Counted from the stretch's first letter, positions 55,289 through 64,000 are shown. The stretch: DNA of 64,000 nucleotides from Streptomyces griseus subsp. griseus (GCF_003610995.1 NZ_CP032543.1:6448001-6512000), one strand, 5' to 3'. The notes: generated by a model from the sequence alone, not told the origin. Program-made: numbers and translations.

Positions 55289-56323
55289 ATGAGCAGTCGC
55301 CGCCGCACCCTCGCCCTGCCGTCCTGGCTGCCGGTCGACGCGTACATCCTGGCGCTGGTCGGCACGGTCGCCCTCGCCGCGCTGCTGCCCGCGCGCGGCA
55401 CGGCCGCCGATGTGGCGGGCGGGGCCTCCACCGGGGCGGTCGCCCTGCTCTTCTTCCTCTACGGTGCCCGGCTCTCCACCACGGAGGTACTCGACGGGCT
55501 GAAGCACTGGCGGCTCCACCTCACCGTCCTGGCCTGCACGTTCCTCGTCTTCCCGCTCCTCGGGCTGGCGAGCGGGGGACTGGTGCCGTACGTGCTGACG
55601 CCCGAGCTCCAGGCGGGCTTCCTCTTCCTCTGCCTCGTACCGTCGACGATCCAGTCCTCGATCGCCTTCACCTCGATGGCCCGGGGGAACGTGCCCGCCG
55701 CGATCTGCGCCGGGTCCTTCTCCAGCCTCACCGGGATCTTCCTGACGCCGCTGCTCGCCGCGCTGCTGCTCGGCTCCACCGGCGGCGGGTTCTCGGCGGA
55801 CTCGCTGCTGAAGATCGTGGTCCAGCTGCTCGTGCCGTTCCTCGCCGGGCAGTTCCTGCGCCGCTGGGTCGGCGGATTCCTGACCCGGCACAAGAAGGTG
55901 CTGGGGCTGGTGGACCGTGGATCGATCCTGCTGGTCGTCTACACCGCGTTCGGCGAGGGCATGGTCGCCGGAGTCTGGAGCCAGGTCACCCCCGCCCGGC
56001 TCGGCGCCCTGCTCGGGGCCGAGGCGGTCCTGCTGGCCGTGATGCTCGCACTGACCTGGTACGGGGCGCGGCGGCTCGGCTTCGACCGGGAGGACCGGAT
56101 CGCCATCCAGTTCGCCGGGTCGAAGAAGAGCCTGGCGGCGGGGCTGCCGATGGCGAGCGTGCTGTTCGGGGCGCACGCGAGCCTCGCCGTGCTGCCGCTG
56201 ATGCTCTTCCACCAGATGCAGCTGATGGTCTGCGCGGTCATCGCCAAACGTCGCTCGCGGGACCCGGAGGCGGTGCGGGACCGGGAGGACTCCGCGTCAC
56301 GGGCGCCCGCCACGGTGACCTGA
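55289..56323 (+). CDS. Bile acid:sodium symporter-family (SBF-like, YfeH type) transporter
   Basis: A 344-residue membrane protein with about ten hydrophobic helices. VALLFFLYGARLSTTEVLDGLKHWRLH, of which the core is FFLYGARLS, and LVPSTIQSSIAFTSMARGN are the conserved SBF-like segments, as is IQFAGSKKSLAAGLPMA near the C-terminus. The family carries organic anions; bacterial YfeH-type substrates are mostly unknown. Expression is probably set by the divergent LysR regulator. ATG 55289 has GGAG only 3 nt upstream; GTG 55280 is a possible alternative. Confidence 0.9.
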   Translation: MSSRRRTLALPSWLPVDAYILALVGTVALAALLPARGTAADVAGGASTGAVALLFFLYGARLSTTEVLDGLKHWRLHLTVLACTFLVFPLLGLASGGLVPYVLTPELQAGFLFLCLVPSTIQSSIAFTSMARGNVPAAICAGSFSSLTGIFLTPLLAALLLGSTGGGFSADSLLKIVVQLLVPFLAGQFLRRWVGGFLTRHKKVLGLVDRGSILLVVYTAFGEGMVAGVWSQVTPARLGALLGAEAVLLAVMLALTWYGARRLGFDREDRIAIQFAGSKKSLAAGLPMASVLFGAHASLAVLPLMLFHQMQLMVCAVIAKRRSRDPEAVRDREDSASRAPATVT

Positions 56324-56335
56324 GCCGCGGAAGCC

Positions 56336-57184
56336 TCACCCCTGCCGGGCCCCCGCCGCCAGCGCGATCCGGTGCTCACCGGCGTACACGTTCATCGAAG
56401 GCCCCCGCAGGAACCCCACCAGGGTCAGCCCGGTCTCCGCCGCCAGGTCCACCGCCAGCGAGGACGGCGCGGAGACCGCCGCGAGCACCGGGATCCCGGC
56501 CATCACCGCCTTCTGCGCCAGCTCGAACGAGGCCCGCCCCGAGACCAGCAGCACCGCCCGCGACAACGGCAGCCGCCCGTCCGTCAGCGCCCGCCCCACC
56601 AGCTTGTCCACCGCGTTGTGCCGCCCCACGTCCTCCCGCACGTCCAGCAGCTCGCCCTCCTCGGAGAACAGGGCCGCCGCGTGCAGCCCGCCGGTCCGGT
56701 CGAACACCTTCTGTGCGGCCCGCAGCCGGTCCGGGAGGGCGGAGAGCAGCTCGGGCGTGACCCGGACCGGGGGAGTGTCGCCGACCGGGTGGCGGGTCGT
56801 GGTGCGGACGGCGTCCAGGCTGGCCTTCCCGCACAGGCCGCACGAGGACGTGGTGTAGACGTTCCGCTCCAGCGTGATGTCGGGGACCACGACACCGGGC
56901 GCGAGCTTCACGTCCACCACGTTGTACGTGTTCACGCCGTCGGCGGTCGCGCCGGCGCAGTAGACGATGGACTGCACCTCGTCCCCCTCGGCGATCACGC
57001 CCTCGCTCACCAGGAACCCGGCGGCGAGCGCGAAGTCGTCACCCGGTGTGCGCATCGTGATGGCCAGCGGCTTTCCGTTCAGCCGGATCTCCAGGGGCTC
57101 CTCCGCGACGAGCGTGTCGGCGCGGGAGGAGACGGCCCCGTCCCGGATACGGAGGGTGCGGCGGCGCTCGGTGACCCGTCCCAT
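56336..57184 (-). CDS. fdhD: Formate dehydrogenase accessory sulfurtransferase FdhD
   Basis: A 282-residue protein. The sulfur-transfer cysteines are in [11 protein letters not shown] (CxxC). Other FdhD signatures are [21 protein letters not shown] (residues 28-48), [16 protein letters not shown] and [18 protein letters not shown]. It moves sulfur from a cysteine desulfurase to the bis-MGD molybdenum cofactor, activating formate dehydrogenase-like enzymes. No molybdoenzyme is encoded in this window. It converges with the SBF gene, 12 bp between stops. Confidence 0.95.
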   Translation of the reverse strand: MGRVTERRRTLRIRDGAVSSRADTLVAEEPLEIRLNGKPLAITMRTPGDDFALAAGFLVSEGVIAEGDEVQSIVYCAGATADGVNTYNVVDVKLAPGVVVPDITLERNVYTTSSCGLCGKASLDAVRTTTRHPVGDTPPVRVTPELLSALPDRLRAAQKVFDRTGGLHAAALFSEEGELLDVREDVGRHNAVDKLVGRALTDGRLPLSRAVLLVSGRASFELAQKAVMAGIPVLAAVSAPSSLAVDLAAETGLTLVGFLRGPSMNVYAGEHRIALAAGARQG

Positions 57185-57450
57185 GAGGCTGAACCCGATT
57201 CTGTCGGTGTGCGGAGCTCCGGCCGTGGGTCGGACCGGAGCCTGGCCCTGCCATTGTCCTGCACACGAGGTACGGCGTCTGAGCCGCGTCCGCGCCCCCC
57301 CCCGAACGGACGGTCGGGGGAGCACGCAGGTGAGGCTGTTGTCAATGCTCCAACGTGTGGGCCGGTTTCCTGTGGGATCACGTGCCCCCGTACCGGACGG
57401 TAGCCACCAAGACTGGATGTTTCCTGCCCTACGTAACGATGGGAACCCGT

Positions 57451-58410
57451 ATGACCGGCTCACGTGTCGTGGCGCTCGGCCACTATCAGCCCGCCAAGGT
57501 GCTCACCAACGACGATCTGGCGGCCCTGGTCGACACGAGCGACGAGTGGATCACGAGCCGGGTCGGCATCAAGACCCGGCACGTGGGCGGCCCCGACGAG
57601 CCGGTCGACGAGCTGGCCGCGCACGCCGGAGCCAAGGCGCTGGCCGCCGCCGGTCTCCAGCCTTCCGACATCGATCTGGTCCTGGTGGCCACCTCCACGG
57701 CCATCGACCGCTCCCCGAGCATGTCGGCCCGGGTCGCGGCGCGGCTCTCCATGGGGTCACCCGCGGTGATGGACATCAACGTGGTCTGCTCGGGCTTCAC
57801 CCATGCCCTGGCCGTCGCCGACCACACGATCCGGGCCGGTGCGGCGACCCGCGCGCTGGTCATCGGCGCCGACAAGATGGCCGACATCGCGGACTGGACC
57901 GACCGCACCACCTGCGTCCTGCTCGGCGACGGCGCGGGCGCCGCCGTGGTCACCGCCGACCCGTCCGCCCCCGACGCCCCGGGCGGCCCCGGGATCGGTC
58001 CGGTGCTGTGGGGATCGGTGCCGGAGATGGGCAACGCCGTACGGATCGAGGGCACGCCGCCGCGCTTCGCCCAGGAGGGCCAGTCCGTCTACCGCTGGGC
58101 CACCACCCAGCTGCCCCCGATCGCCCGCAAGGTCTGCGAGAAGGCGGGTGTCGCCCCCGAGGACCTCGGCGCCGTCGTCCTGCACCAGGCCAACCTGCGG
58201 ATCATCGAACCGGTCGCGCGGAAGATCGGCGCGGTCAACGCGGTCATCGCCCGGGACGTGGTCGACTCCGGCAACACCTCCGCCGCCTCCATCCCGATGG
58301 CGCTCTCCAAGCTCGTGGAGCGCGGTGAGGTCGCCTCCGGAGCGCCGGTGCTGCTCTTCGGTTTCGGCGGGAACCTCTCGTACGCCGGACAGGTCATCCG
58401 CTGCCCCTGA
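57451..58410 (+). CDS. 3-oxoacyl-ACP synthase III (FabH-like)
   Basis: A 319-residue thiolase-fold enzyme with the complete Cys-His-Asn triad: [15 protein letters not shown] (Cys), [14 protein letters not shown] (His) and [13 protein letters not shown] (Asn). [16 protein letters not shown] is the usual N-terminal signature. It condenses an acyl-CoA with malonyl-ACP, or acts in a related acyl transfer. There is no acpP, fabD or fabF nearby, so it is not the housekeeping fab operon copy; a specialised role is likely. ATG 57451 follows GGGAA; ATG 57439 is a close alternative. Confidence 0.92.
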   Translation: MTGSRVVALGHYQPAKVLTNDDLAALVDTSDEWITSRVGIKTRHVGGPDEPVDELAAHAGAKALAAAGLQPSDIDLVLVATSTAIDRSPSMSARVAARLSMGSPAVMDINVVCSGFTHALAVADHTIRAGAATRALVIGADKMADIADWTDRTTCVLLGDGAGAAVVTADPSAPDAPGGPGIGPVLWGSVPEMGNAVRIEGTPPRFAQEGQSVYRWATTQLPPIARKVCEKAGVAPEDLGAVVLHQANLRIIEPVARKIGAVNAVIARDVVDSGNTSAASIPMALSKLVERGEVASGAPVLLFGFGGNLSYAGQVIRCP

Positions 58411-58451
58411 GCGCGTCCGGAGTCACCCCGCCCGGGCTTTGTCCTGAGTGT

Positions 58452-58513
58452 GGAGAAAGTTGGGGCCGATTCCTGCGCAACTTCTTCCCACTGCGGGAAA
58501 GCGCTGCTACGTT
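58452..58513 (+). promoter_or_regulatory. ROK gene promoter with inverted repeat
   Basis: GGAGAAAGTTG (58452-58462) and CAACTTCTTCC (58478-58488) form an inverted repeat with perfect AAGTTG-N15-CAACTT core arms. It abuts a possible promoter TTCCCA (58485-58490)-17 bp-TACGTT (58508-58513). The placement suits autorepression. Confidence 0.45.
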
Positions 58514-58560
58514 CCCCTCGAAAGCCCGACGGACTGGCCGGATGTGGCGGGGAGGGACGC

Positions 58561-59751
58561 GTGAGACGTATGACGGCACGACCCGCGAACGCGCATCAGG
58601 CACGACTGCTCCGGCTGCTGCGCGACGGGGGTCCCAACTCCCGTGCCCAGCTGGGTGATCAGGTCGATCTCTCGCGCTCCAAGCTCGCCGTCGAGGTGGA
58701 CCGGCTGCTGGAGACCGGCCTGGTGGTGGCCGACGGACTCGCCGCATCCCGTGGCGGGCGCCGCTCGCACAACATCCGGCTCGCCCCCGAACTGCGCTTC
58801 CTCGGGGTCGACATCGGCGCCACCTCCATCGATGTGGCCGTCACCAACGCGGAGTTGGAGGTCCTCGGCCATCTCAACCAGCCGATGGACGTGCGCGAGG
58901 GCCCGGTCGCGGTCTTCGAGCAGGTCCTGGCGATGGCGGCCAAGCTCCGGGCCTCCGGCCTCGCCGAGGGCTTCGACGGCGCGGGCATCGGGGTCCCCGG
59001 CCCCGTCCGCTTCCCCGAAGGCGTGCCGGTCGCGCCGCCGATCATGCCCGGCTGGGACGGTTTCCCGGTCCGCGAGGCGCTCAGCCAGGACCTGGGCTGC
59101 CCCGTCATGGTCGACAACGATGTGAACCTCATGGCGATGGGGGAGCAGCACGCGGGCGTCGCCCGCTCCGTGGGCGACTTCCTCTGCGTCAAGATCGGCA
59201 CGGGTATCGGCTGCGGGATCGTCGTCGGCGGTGAGGTCTACCGGGGGACGACGGGCAGCGCCGGGGACATCGGGCACATCCAGGTGGAACCGGACGGCCG
59301 GGCCTGCGCCTGCGGCAACAAGGGCTGCCTGGAAGCCCACTTCAGCGGGGCCGCCCTGGCCCGTGACGCGGAGGACGCCGCCCGTGAGGGCCGCTCGCCC
59401 GAGCTCGCGGTCCGGCTGGAGGCGGCCGGACGCCTCACCGCCGCCGATGTGGCCGCCGCCGCGGCGGCCGGGGACGCGGCCGCACTCGACCTGATCCGCG
59501 AAGGCGGCAACCGGGTCGGGCAGGTCATCGCCGGTCTCGTCAGCTTCTTCAATCCCGGTCTGGTGGTGATCGGCGGCGGGGTCACCGGCCTCGGTCACAA
59601 CCTCCTCGCCAGTGTCCGCACCCAGGTCTACCGGCAGTCCCTGCCCCTGGCCACCGGCAACCTCCCCATCGTGCTGGGCGAGTTGGGTCCCACCGCCGGA
59701 GTGATCGGCGCGGCCCGCCTCATCAGCGACCACCTCTTCTCACCGGCCTGA
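58561..59751 (+). CDS. ROK-family transcriptional regulator
   Basis: A 396-residue protein. An N-terminal winged HTH (about 8-65: HQARLLRLLRDGGPNSRAQL, DLSRSKLAVEVDRLLETGL) precedes a ROK sugar-kinase-like domain with FLGVDIGATSIDVAV, GVPGPVRFPEG, VMVDNDVNLMAMGEQH and the zinc motif CACGNKGCLE. It directly precedes a sugar ABC importer, as does Rok7B7 next to the xylose importer genes in Streptomyces coelicolor; the assignment to that orthologue is inference. GTG 58561 has GGAGGGACGC just upstream. Confidence 0.93.
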   Translation: MRRMTARPANAHQARLLRLLRDGGPNSRAQLGDQVDLSRSKLAVEVDRLLETGLVVADGLAASRGGRRSHNIRLAPELRFLGVDIGATSIDVAVTNAELEVLGHLNQPMDVREGPVAVFEQVLAMAAKLRASGLAEGFDGAGIGVPGPVRFPEGVPVAPPIMPGWDGFPVREALSQDLGCPVMVDNDVNLMAMGEQHAGVARSVGDFLCVKIGTGIGCGIVVGGEVYRGTTGSAGDIGHIQVEPDGRACACGNKGCLEAHFSGAALARDAEDAAREGRSPELAVRLEAAGRLTAADVAAAAAAGDAAALDLIREGGNRVGQVIAGLVSFFNPGLVVIGGGVTGLGHNLLASVRTQVYRQSLPLATGNLPIVLGELGPTAGVIGAARLISDHLFSPA

Positions 59752-59790
59752 CCACGGGGCCGGTGAGCGGCGCCCGCGCCGAGGCCGACA

Positions 59791-59919
59791 CCGTACGCAC
59801 CACCGATCCGCGCCCCGTGCGCACCACCGATCCGTACGCACCGCCCCTTCCCGTTCCGTACGCACCACCTATCCACGTTCCGTACGCACCACCGCTTTGG
59901 TCAGGTACTCGTCAGGTAC
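59791..59919 (+). repeat. Five-copy 13-bp repeat array in the ROK-importer gap
   Basis: CCGTACGCACCAC or a one- to two-base variant starts at 59791, 59815, 59832, 59856 and 59880 (steps 24, 17, 24, 24). It is followed by an 11-bp direct repeat of GTCAGGTACYC at 59900 and 59911. The array fills much of the 302-bp gap 59752-60053 ahead of the ABC ATPase start; no gene was recognised there. Confidence 0.8.
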
Positions 59920-60053
59920 CCCCGTCAGCAGCCGCTCGCGGTGCCGCCGGCTCCACGGCACCTCCAGCCCTGCGCCCCGCCCGCTCACCGGCCCTCCCGA
60001 ACGCCCGGCACCCCGCCGGGCAGCGGAGACCCCATTCGCCGAGGGGATTCGTC

Positions 60054-61577
60054 ATGGCACCAGAACCACCCCTGCTCACCATGTCCGGCATCACCAAGTC
60101 CTTCCCCGGCGTACGCGCCCTGGACGGCGTCGACCTGGAGGTCCAGGCCGGCGAGGTCCACTGCCTCCTCGGCCAGAACGGCGCAGGCAAGTCCACCCTC
60201 ATCAAGGTGCTCGCCGGGGCCCACCAGCCCGACGACGGCGAGATCACCTGGCGCGGCGAGGCGGTCCGGCTCAAGTCCCCGATCGCCGCCATGCGCCTGG
60301 GCATCGCCACGATCTACCAGGAACTCGACCTGGTGGAAGGGCTGTCGGTCGCCGAGAACGTCTTCCTCGGCCATGAACCCACCAGCGCGGGCTTCATCGT
60401 CCGTACTGGAGAGGGCCGTTCGGCCGCGAAAGCGCTCCTGTCCCGGCTCGGCCACCCGGAGATCGACCCCGCCCGGCCGGTCGGCTCCCTCTCCGCCGCC
60501 CAGCAGCAGATCGTCTCCATGGCGCGGGCGCTCTCCCACGACGTACGGCTCATCGTGATGGACGAGCCCTCCGCCGCTCTCGACCCCGACGAGGTCGACA
60601 ACCTCTTCCGGATCGTCGACAGCCTCACCGCCGACGGGGTCGCCGTCGTCTACATCTCGCACCGGCTGGAGGAGATCCGCCGCATCGGCGACCGGGTCAC
60701 CGTGCTGAAGGACGGCCGGGCGGTCGCGGTCGGGCTCCCCGCCGCCGACACCCCCACACGCGACATCGTTGCCATGATGACCGGCCGCGATGTCGAGTAC
60801 GTCTTCCCGCCGCGCCCGGACGAGGCGGTGGCGAACACCACCGAACCCGTCCTGAAGGTCCAAGGCCTCTCCCGCGCGGGCGAGTTCGCGCCCGTCGACC
60901 TCGAACTGCGGCCCGGCGAGATCGTCGGCCTCGCCGGTCTCGTCGGCTCCGGCCGCTCGGAGATCCTGGAGACGATCTACGGCGCCCGCAAGGCGAGCAC
61001 CGGAACCGTCTCCGTCGGTGGCAAGCAGCTCAGGCCCGGCAGCGTCCGCGCCGCCGTAGCCGCCGGGATCGGTCTCGCCCCCGAGGAGCGCAAGGCCCAG
61101 GCCCTGCTGATGACCGAGTCCGTGACCCGCAACGTCTCCGTCTCCTCGCTCTCCCGGTTCGCCCGGGTGGGCTGGATCGACCGGGGCGGCGAGCGGCGGT
61201 CCGCGCAGCAGGCCACGCGTGAACTCTCCCTGCGGCCGGACAACCCGGACACACCGATCCGCACCCTCTCCGGCGGCAATCAGCAGAAGGCCGTCCTCGC
61301 CCGCTGGCTGCTGCGCGGCTGCCGGGTCCTGCTGCTGGACGAACCCACCCGTGGCGTCGACGTCGGTGCCCGCGCCGAGCTCTACGCCGTGATCCGCCGG
61401 CTGGCCGACGAAGGCCTCGCCGTCCTGCTCGTCTCCAGCGAAGTGCCCGAAGTCCTGGGCCTCGCCGACCGGGTGCTGGTGCTCCGGGAGGGACAGGTCG
61501 TCCACACGGCCCCCGCCCAGGAGCTGGACGAGCACCGCGTACTCGACCTCGTGATGGAAGGGAGCCCGACGCCATGA
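60054..61577 (+). CDS. Sugar ABC importer ATP-binding protein (XylG/RbsA-like)
   Basis: A 507-residue protein with two fused ATPase domains, as in CUT2 importers. Domain 1: LLGQNGAGKSTLIKVLAG (Walker A), LSAAQQQIVSMARAL (signature) and RLIVMDEPSAAL (Walker B). Domain 2: LAGLVGSGRSEILETIYGA (degenerate Walker A), LSGGNQQKAVLARWLL and VLLLDEPTRGVDVGAR. The degenerate second Walker A is normal for this family. It powers uptake of a pentose or similar sugar. ATG 60054 has GAGGGG 7 nt upstream. Its stop overlaps the permease start (ATGA). Confidence 0.95.
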   Translation: MAPEPPLLTMSGITKSFPGVRALDGVDLEVQAGEVHCLLGQNGAGKSTLIKVLAGAHQPDDGEITWRGEAVRLKSPIAAMRLGIATIYQELDLVEGLSVAENVFLGHEPTSAGFIVRTGEGRSAAKALLSRLGHPEIDPARPVGSLSAAQQQIVSMARALSHDVRLIVMDEPSAALDPDEVDNLFRIVDSLTADGVAVVYISHRLEEIRRIGDRVTVLKDGRAVAVGLPAADTPTRDIVAMMTGRDVEYVFPPRPDEAVANTTEPVLKVQGLSRAGEFAPVDLELRPGEIVGLAGLVGSGRSEILETIYGARKASTGTVSVGGKQLRPGSVRAAVAAGIGLAPEERKAQALLMTESVTRNVSVSSLSRFARVGWIDRGGERRSAQQATRELSLRPDNPDTPIRTLSGGNQQKAVLARWLLRGCRVLLLDEPTRGVDVGARAELYAVIRRLADEGLAVLLVSSEVPEVLGLADRVLVLREGQVVHTAPAQELDEHRVLDLVMEGSPTP

Positions 61578-62626
61578 CACAGCCCGCCCCGTCGGCGCAG
61601 CACAACGGGCCGGACAAGGGGGCCCTCACCGGCCCCGCCGGCCCGCCCCCGGTGAAGACCGGCGGTCAGAAGCCCGGCCTCGGACTGCGGCTCGACGTCC
61701 GGATCCTGTCCCTGCTCGGTGTCCTCGCCGCCCTCGTCCTGGTCGGCGGCATCACCGAACCGGGCGCGTTCCTGGACACCGGGAACCTCCAGCTGATCCT
61801 CACCCAGGCCTCCGTCATCGGGGTCGTCACCGTCGGCATGACCTTCGTCATCACCAGCGGCGGCATCGACCTCTCCGTCGGGGCGATGGTCGCCCTCGCC
61901 TCGGTCTGGGCGACGACGCTCGCCACCCAGGAGTACGGTTTCGCGGGCATCGCCTTCACCGCCGTGGTCGTCGGGCTCGCCGCCGGACTGGTGAACGGCG
62001 TCCTCATCGCGTACGGCGGGATGGTCCCGTTCATCGCGACGCTGGCCATGCTCGCCTCGGCGCGCGGTCTCGCCCTCATGATCACCGACGGCAAGACGCA
62101 GATCGTCACCGTCGACTCGGTCCTCAGCCTCGGCCTGCCGGACTCCTACTTCCTCGGGATCCCGCCGCTGGTCATGATGTTCGCCGCGGTCACGGTCATC
62201 GGCTGGCTGATCCTCAACCGCACCACCTTCGGCCGCCGCACGGTCGCGGTCGGCGGCAACGCGGAGGCGGCCCGGCTCGCCGGGATCGACGTCCGCCGCC
62301 AGCGCCTCTACCTCTACCTGCTCTCCGGAATGTGCTGCGGCATCGCCGCCTTCATGCTGATCGTGCTCTCCGGCTCCGGCCAGAACACCAACGGCAATCT
62401 CTACGAACTCGACGCCATCGCTGCCGCGATCATCGGCGGCACCCTGCTCAGCGGCGGCCGCGGCACCATCGTCGGCTCCGTCCTCGGCGTCCTGATCTTC
62501 ACCACGATCACCAACATCTTCGCGCTCAACAATCTCCAGAGCGACGTCCAGCAGATCGCCAAGGGCGCCATCATCGTCGCCGCCGTCCTCGTCCAGCGCC
62601 GCACCCTGCGCGGCGGCGAGACCTGA
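61574..62626 (+). CDS. Sugar ABC importer permease (XylH/RbsC-like)
   Basis: A 350-residue membrane protein with 8-10 helices. Typical CUT2 permease segments are TSGGIDLSVGAMVALASV, NGVLIAYGGMVPFIATLAML, GRRTVAVGGNAEAARLAGID and IAAAIIGGTLLSGGRGT. It forms the sugar channel with the ATPase above. The start overlaps the ATPase stop by 4 bp, so the two subunits are translated together. Confidence 0.95.
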   Translation: MTQPAPSAQHNGPDKGALTGPAGPPPVKTGGQKPGLGLRLDVRILSLLGVLAALVLVGGITEPGAFLDTGNLQLILTQASVIGVVTVGMTFVITSGGIDLSVGAMVALASVWATTLATQEYGFAGIAFTAVVVGLAAGLVNGVLIAYGGMVPFIATLAMLASARGLALMITDGKTQIVTVDSVLSLGLPDSYFLGIPPLVMMFAAVTVIGWLILNRTTFGRRTVAVGGNAEAARLAGIDVRRQRLYLYLLSGMCCGIAAFMLIVLSGSGQNTNGNLYELDAIAAAIIGGTLLSGGRGTIVGSVLGVLIFTTITNIFALNNLQSDVQQIAKGAIIVAAVLVQRRTLRGGET

Positions 62627-62708
62627 GCAACCCGCCGAACCTGAGCCGCACTTCCCCGTCCTGAGCCGTATTTCGCACGTCACCCACCGGATGAAGGGTC
62701 CAACCACC

Positions 62709-63746
62709 ATGCCAGAAACCAGCCGCAGAGGGCTGTTGTTCGGAGCCGCAGCCATCTCCTCGGGCGCCCTCCTCACCGCCTGCACCAGCAACGAGCCGAA
62801 GAACGCCGAGCCCGCGGGCAACAGCCAGCCCGCAGCCGACGACAAGCCCGGCAAGCCCGTCACCATCGGGTTCGCCGGACCGCAGGCCGACCACGGCTGG
62901 CTCAACGCCATCAACGTGAACGCCAAGTCGCGGGCGGAGAAGTACAGCGAGGTGACGCTGGAGATCACCGAGGGCTCCAACGACACCGCTGCCCAGATCG
63001 GGCAGGTCAAGACCCTCATCAACAAGAAGGTCGACGTCCTCGTCATCCTCCCCGCCGACGGCAAGGCGCTGACCCAGGTCGGTCTGGAGGCGATGAAGGC
63101 GGGCATCCCGGTCGTCAACCTGGACCGGATCTTCGCCTCCCCGCAGGCGTACCGCTGCTGGGTCGGCGGCGACAACTACGGCATGGGTCTCAACGCCGGT
63201 CACTACATCGGTGAACAGCTCAAGGACAAGGCGAACGCCAAGGTCGTGGAGCTCGCCGGCATCGACAACCTGGAGCTGACCAAGCAGCGCAGCCAGGGCT
63301 TCGCCGACGCGCTCAAGAACTACTCCAACATCAAGCTGGTGGCCCGTCAGGCCGCCGACTTCACCGTCGAGTCCGGCCAGGCGAAGATGGCCCAGCTCCT
63401 CCAGGCGCAGAAGCAGTTCGACGCCCTGTGGAACCACGACGACGACCAGGGCGTGGGGGCGCTCCGCGCCATCCAGCAGGCCGGCCGTGACGAGTTCATC
63501 ATGGTCGGCGGCGCCGGCGCCAAGTCCGCGATGGACGCCATCAAGGCCGACAACTCGGTGCTCAAGGCGACCGTCCTCTACCCGCCGACGATGGCCGCTT
63601 CCGCCATCGACCTGGCCCGGGCGCTGGGCCAGAGCAAGGGCGTCAGCGGTCTCTCCGAGATGGAGATCCCGACCTCCCTGACCCTGTACTCGGCCGTGGT
63701 CACCAAGGACAACATCGACCAGTACCTGCCGACGGGCTTCAACTGA
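62709..63746 (+). CDS. Sugar ABC importer substrate-binding lipoprotein (XylF/RbsB-like)
   Basis: A 345-residue precursor. SRRGLLFGAAAISSGALLTAC combines a twin-arginine motif with a lipobox (LLTAC, Cys near residue 25), so a Tat-exported lipoprotein is likely. The mature part is a type I periplasmic-binding fold: GFAGPQADHGWLNAINVN, VILPADGKALTQVGLEAM, WVGGDNYGMGLNAGHYIGE, and LWNHDDDQGVGALRAIQQ. The ligand is a pentose or related sugar by family. ATG 62709 was preferred for its GAAGGG about 10 nt upstream; ATG 62691 is in frame. It is preceded by 82 bp after the permease. Confidence 0.93.
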   Translation: MPETSRRGLLFGAAAISSGALLTACTSNEPKNAEPAGNSQPAADDKPGKPVTIGFAGPQADHGWLNAINVNAKSRAEKYSEVTLEITEGSNDTAAQIGQVKTLINKKVDVLVILPADGKALTQVGLEAMKAGIPVVNLDRIFASPQAYRCWVGGDNYGMGLNAGHYIGEQLKDKANAKVVELAGIDNLELTKQRSQGFADALKNYSNIKLVARQAADFTVESGQAKMAQLLQAQKQFDALWNHDDDQGVGALRAIQQAGRDEFIMVGGAGAKSAMDAIKADNSVLKATVLYPPTMAASAIDLARALGQSKGVSGLSEMEIPTSLTLYSAVVTKDNIDQYLPTGFN

Positions 63747-63755
63747 GCGGGTCCG

Positions 63756-63782
63756 CGGGGGGTGCGGCGAGCGCATCCCCCG
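63756..63782 (+). terminator. Hairpin between binding protein and dehydrogenase genes
   Basis: CGGGGGGTGCG (63756-63766) pairs with CGCATCCCCCG (63772-63782), 11 bp with one G-U pair and a 5-nt loop. Inside the operon it may end part of transcription or protect the binding-protein mRNA. Confidence 0.6.
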
Positions 63783-63817
63783 GCCCGTTACCGCACACCG
63801 ATGAGGAGGAAGTCCGC

Positions 63818-64000
63818 ATGGCCCGTAGTCAAGAGACGGAAGCGCAGACCGCAGCACCGCCGACGCAGGCGCGAGCAACGCTCGGGGTCGGCATGGTCGG
63901 ATACGCGTTCATGGGCGCCGCCCACTCCCAGGGGTGGCGCACCGCCGGACACGTCTTCGACCTGCCGGTGCGGCCCTCTCTCGCCGCGATCTGCGGACGC
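63818..64000 (+). CDS. Gfo/Idh/MocA-family oxidoreductase, 5' part only
   Basis: Only the first 61 residues are in the window. After a polar leader, LGVGMVGYAFMGAAHSQGW is the N-terminal Rossmann dinucleotide-binding segment of Gfo/Idh/MocA sugar or inositol dehydrogenases. GAGGAGGAAGTCCGC precedes the ATG. Following a sugar importer on the same strand, it probably oxidises the imported sugar. Confidence 0.85.
   Translation, partial: MARSQETEAQTAAPPTQARATLGVGMVGYAFMGAAHSQGWRTAGHVFDLPVRPSLAAICGR

Noticed and set aside
52157..58410. Secondary-metabolite cluster, suggested by acyl-CoA synthetase and FabH-like genes
   Set aside because: The genes are 3.5 kb apart on opposite strands with unrelated genes between them and no synthase modules or carrier protein.
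59791..59919. CRISPR array
   Set aside because: Units are 13 bp with only 4-11 bp between them and no cas genes nearby; far too short for repeats and spacers.

Overview
The window looks like a chromosomal segment of a Streptomyces or close relative. It is very GC-rich with strong third-position G/C bias, has GGAGG-type ribosome sites and many GTG starts, and carries an actinobacterial-style ethylmalonyl-CoA cluster and a SecDF fusion. No rRNA, tRNA, CRISPR array, transposase or prophage was seen. About 56 protein genes are supported, three of them partial or clearly broken as sequenced.

Left part (1-24.8 kb). The ethylmalonyl-CoA pathway lies on the minus strand: crotonyl-CoA carboxylase/reductase, ethylmalonyl-CoA mutase and a malyl-CoA-type lyase are tightly coupled and run off the left edge. 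A TetR regulator and a doubled 3-hydroxyacyl-CoA dehydrogenase sit upstream. Then come a TTA-containing HEAT-repeat protein, a secreted tripeptidyl-type peptidase, a radical SAM protein, an SRPBCC protein, an MFS exporter fused to three carboxypeptidase-regulatory-like repeats, a LysR regulator, a frameshifted aldo/keto reductase and a secreted hydrolase. A four-gene plus-strand peptidase run follows (M55 D-aminopeptidase, M20, S9, S66 LD-carboxypeptidase). It looks like a unit for degrading or recycling peptidoglycan-type peptides.

Middle part (24.8-47.3 kb). This holds a secreted S15/CocE-type hydrolase behind a TetR-like palindrome, a LapA-like membrane protein, two acetyl/methyl-transfer enzymes, an arginase-fold protein with altered metal ligands, a PAP2/diacylglycerol-kinase fusion, a doubly frameshifted PLP aminotransferase, coupled MBL-fold and DedA genes, and a holin-domain/alkaline-phosphatase fusion. 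Next is a probable LacI-controlled operon (DUF1996 secreted protein, DUF305 lipoprotein, LacI) with GAGAGCGC palindromes at its promoter. After it lie an NAD-dependent DNA ligase with a displaced C-terminal tail, an MreB-like protein overlapping a proline-rich membrane protein, and SecDF.

Right part (47.3-64 kb). This holds an XRE regulator divergent from pterin dehydratase, two more LysR regulators (one divergent from an SBF transporter), a His-rich methyltransferase, a ricin-type lectin, an aldo/keto reductase, a long-chain acyl-CoA synthetase, FdhD and a FabH-like synthase. It ends with a ROK regulator followed by a xylose/ribose-type ABC importer and the start of a Gfo/Idh/MocA dehydrogenase. 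A five-copy 24-bp-spaced repeat array lies between the regulator and the importer.

A general caution: five single-base losses, all in short G/C runs, break four genes. This pattern suggests consensus errors in the assembly at least as strongly as real mutation.
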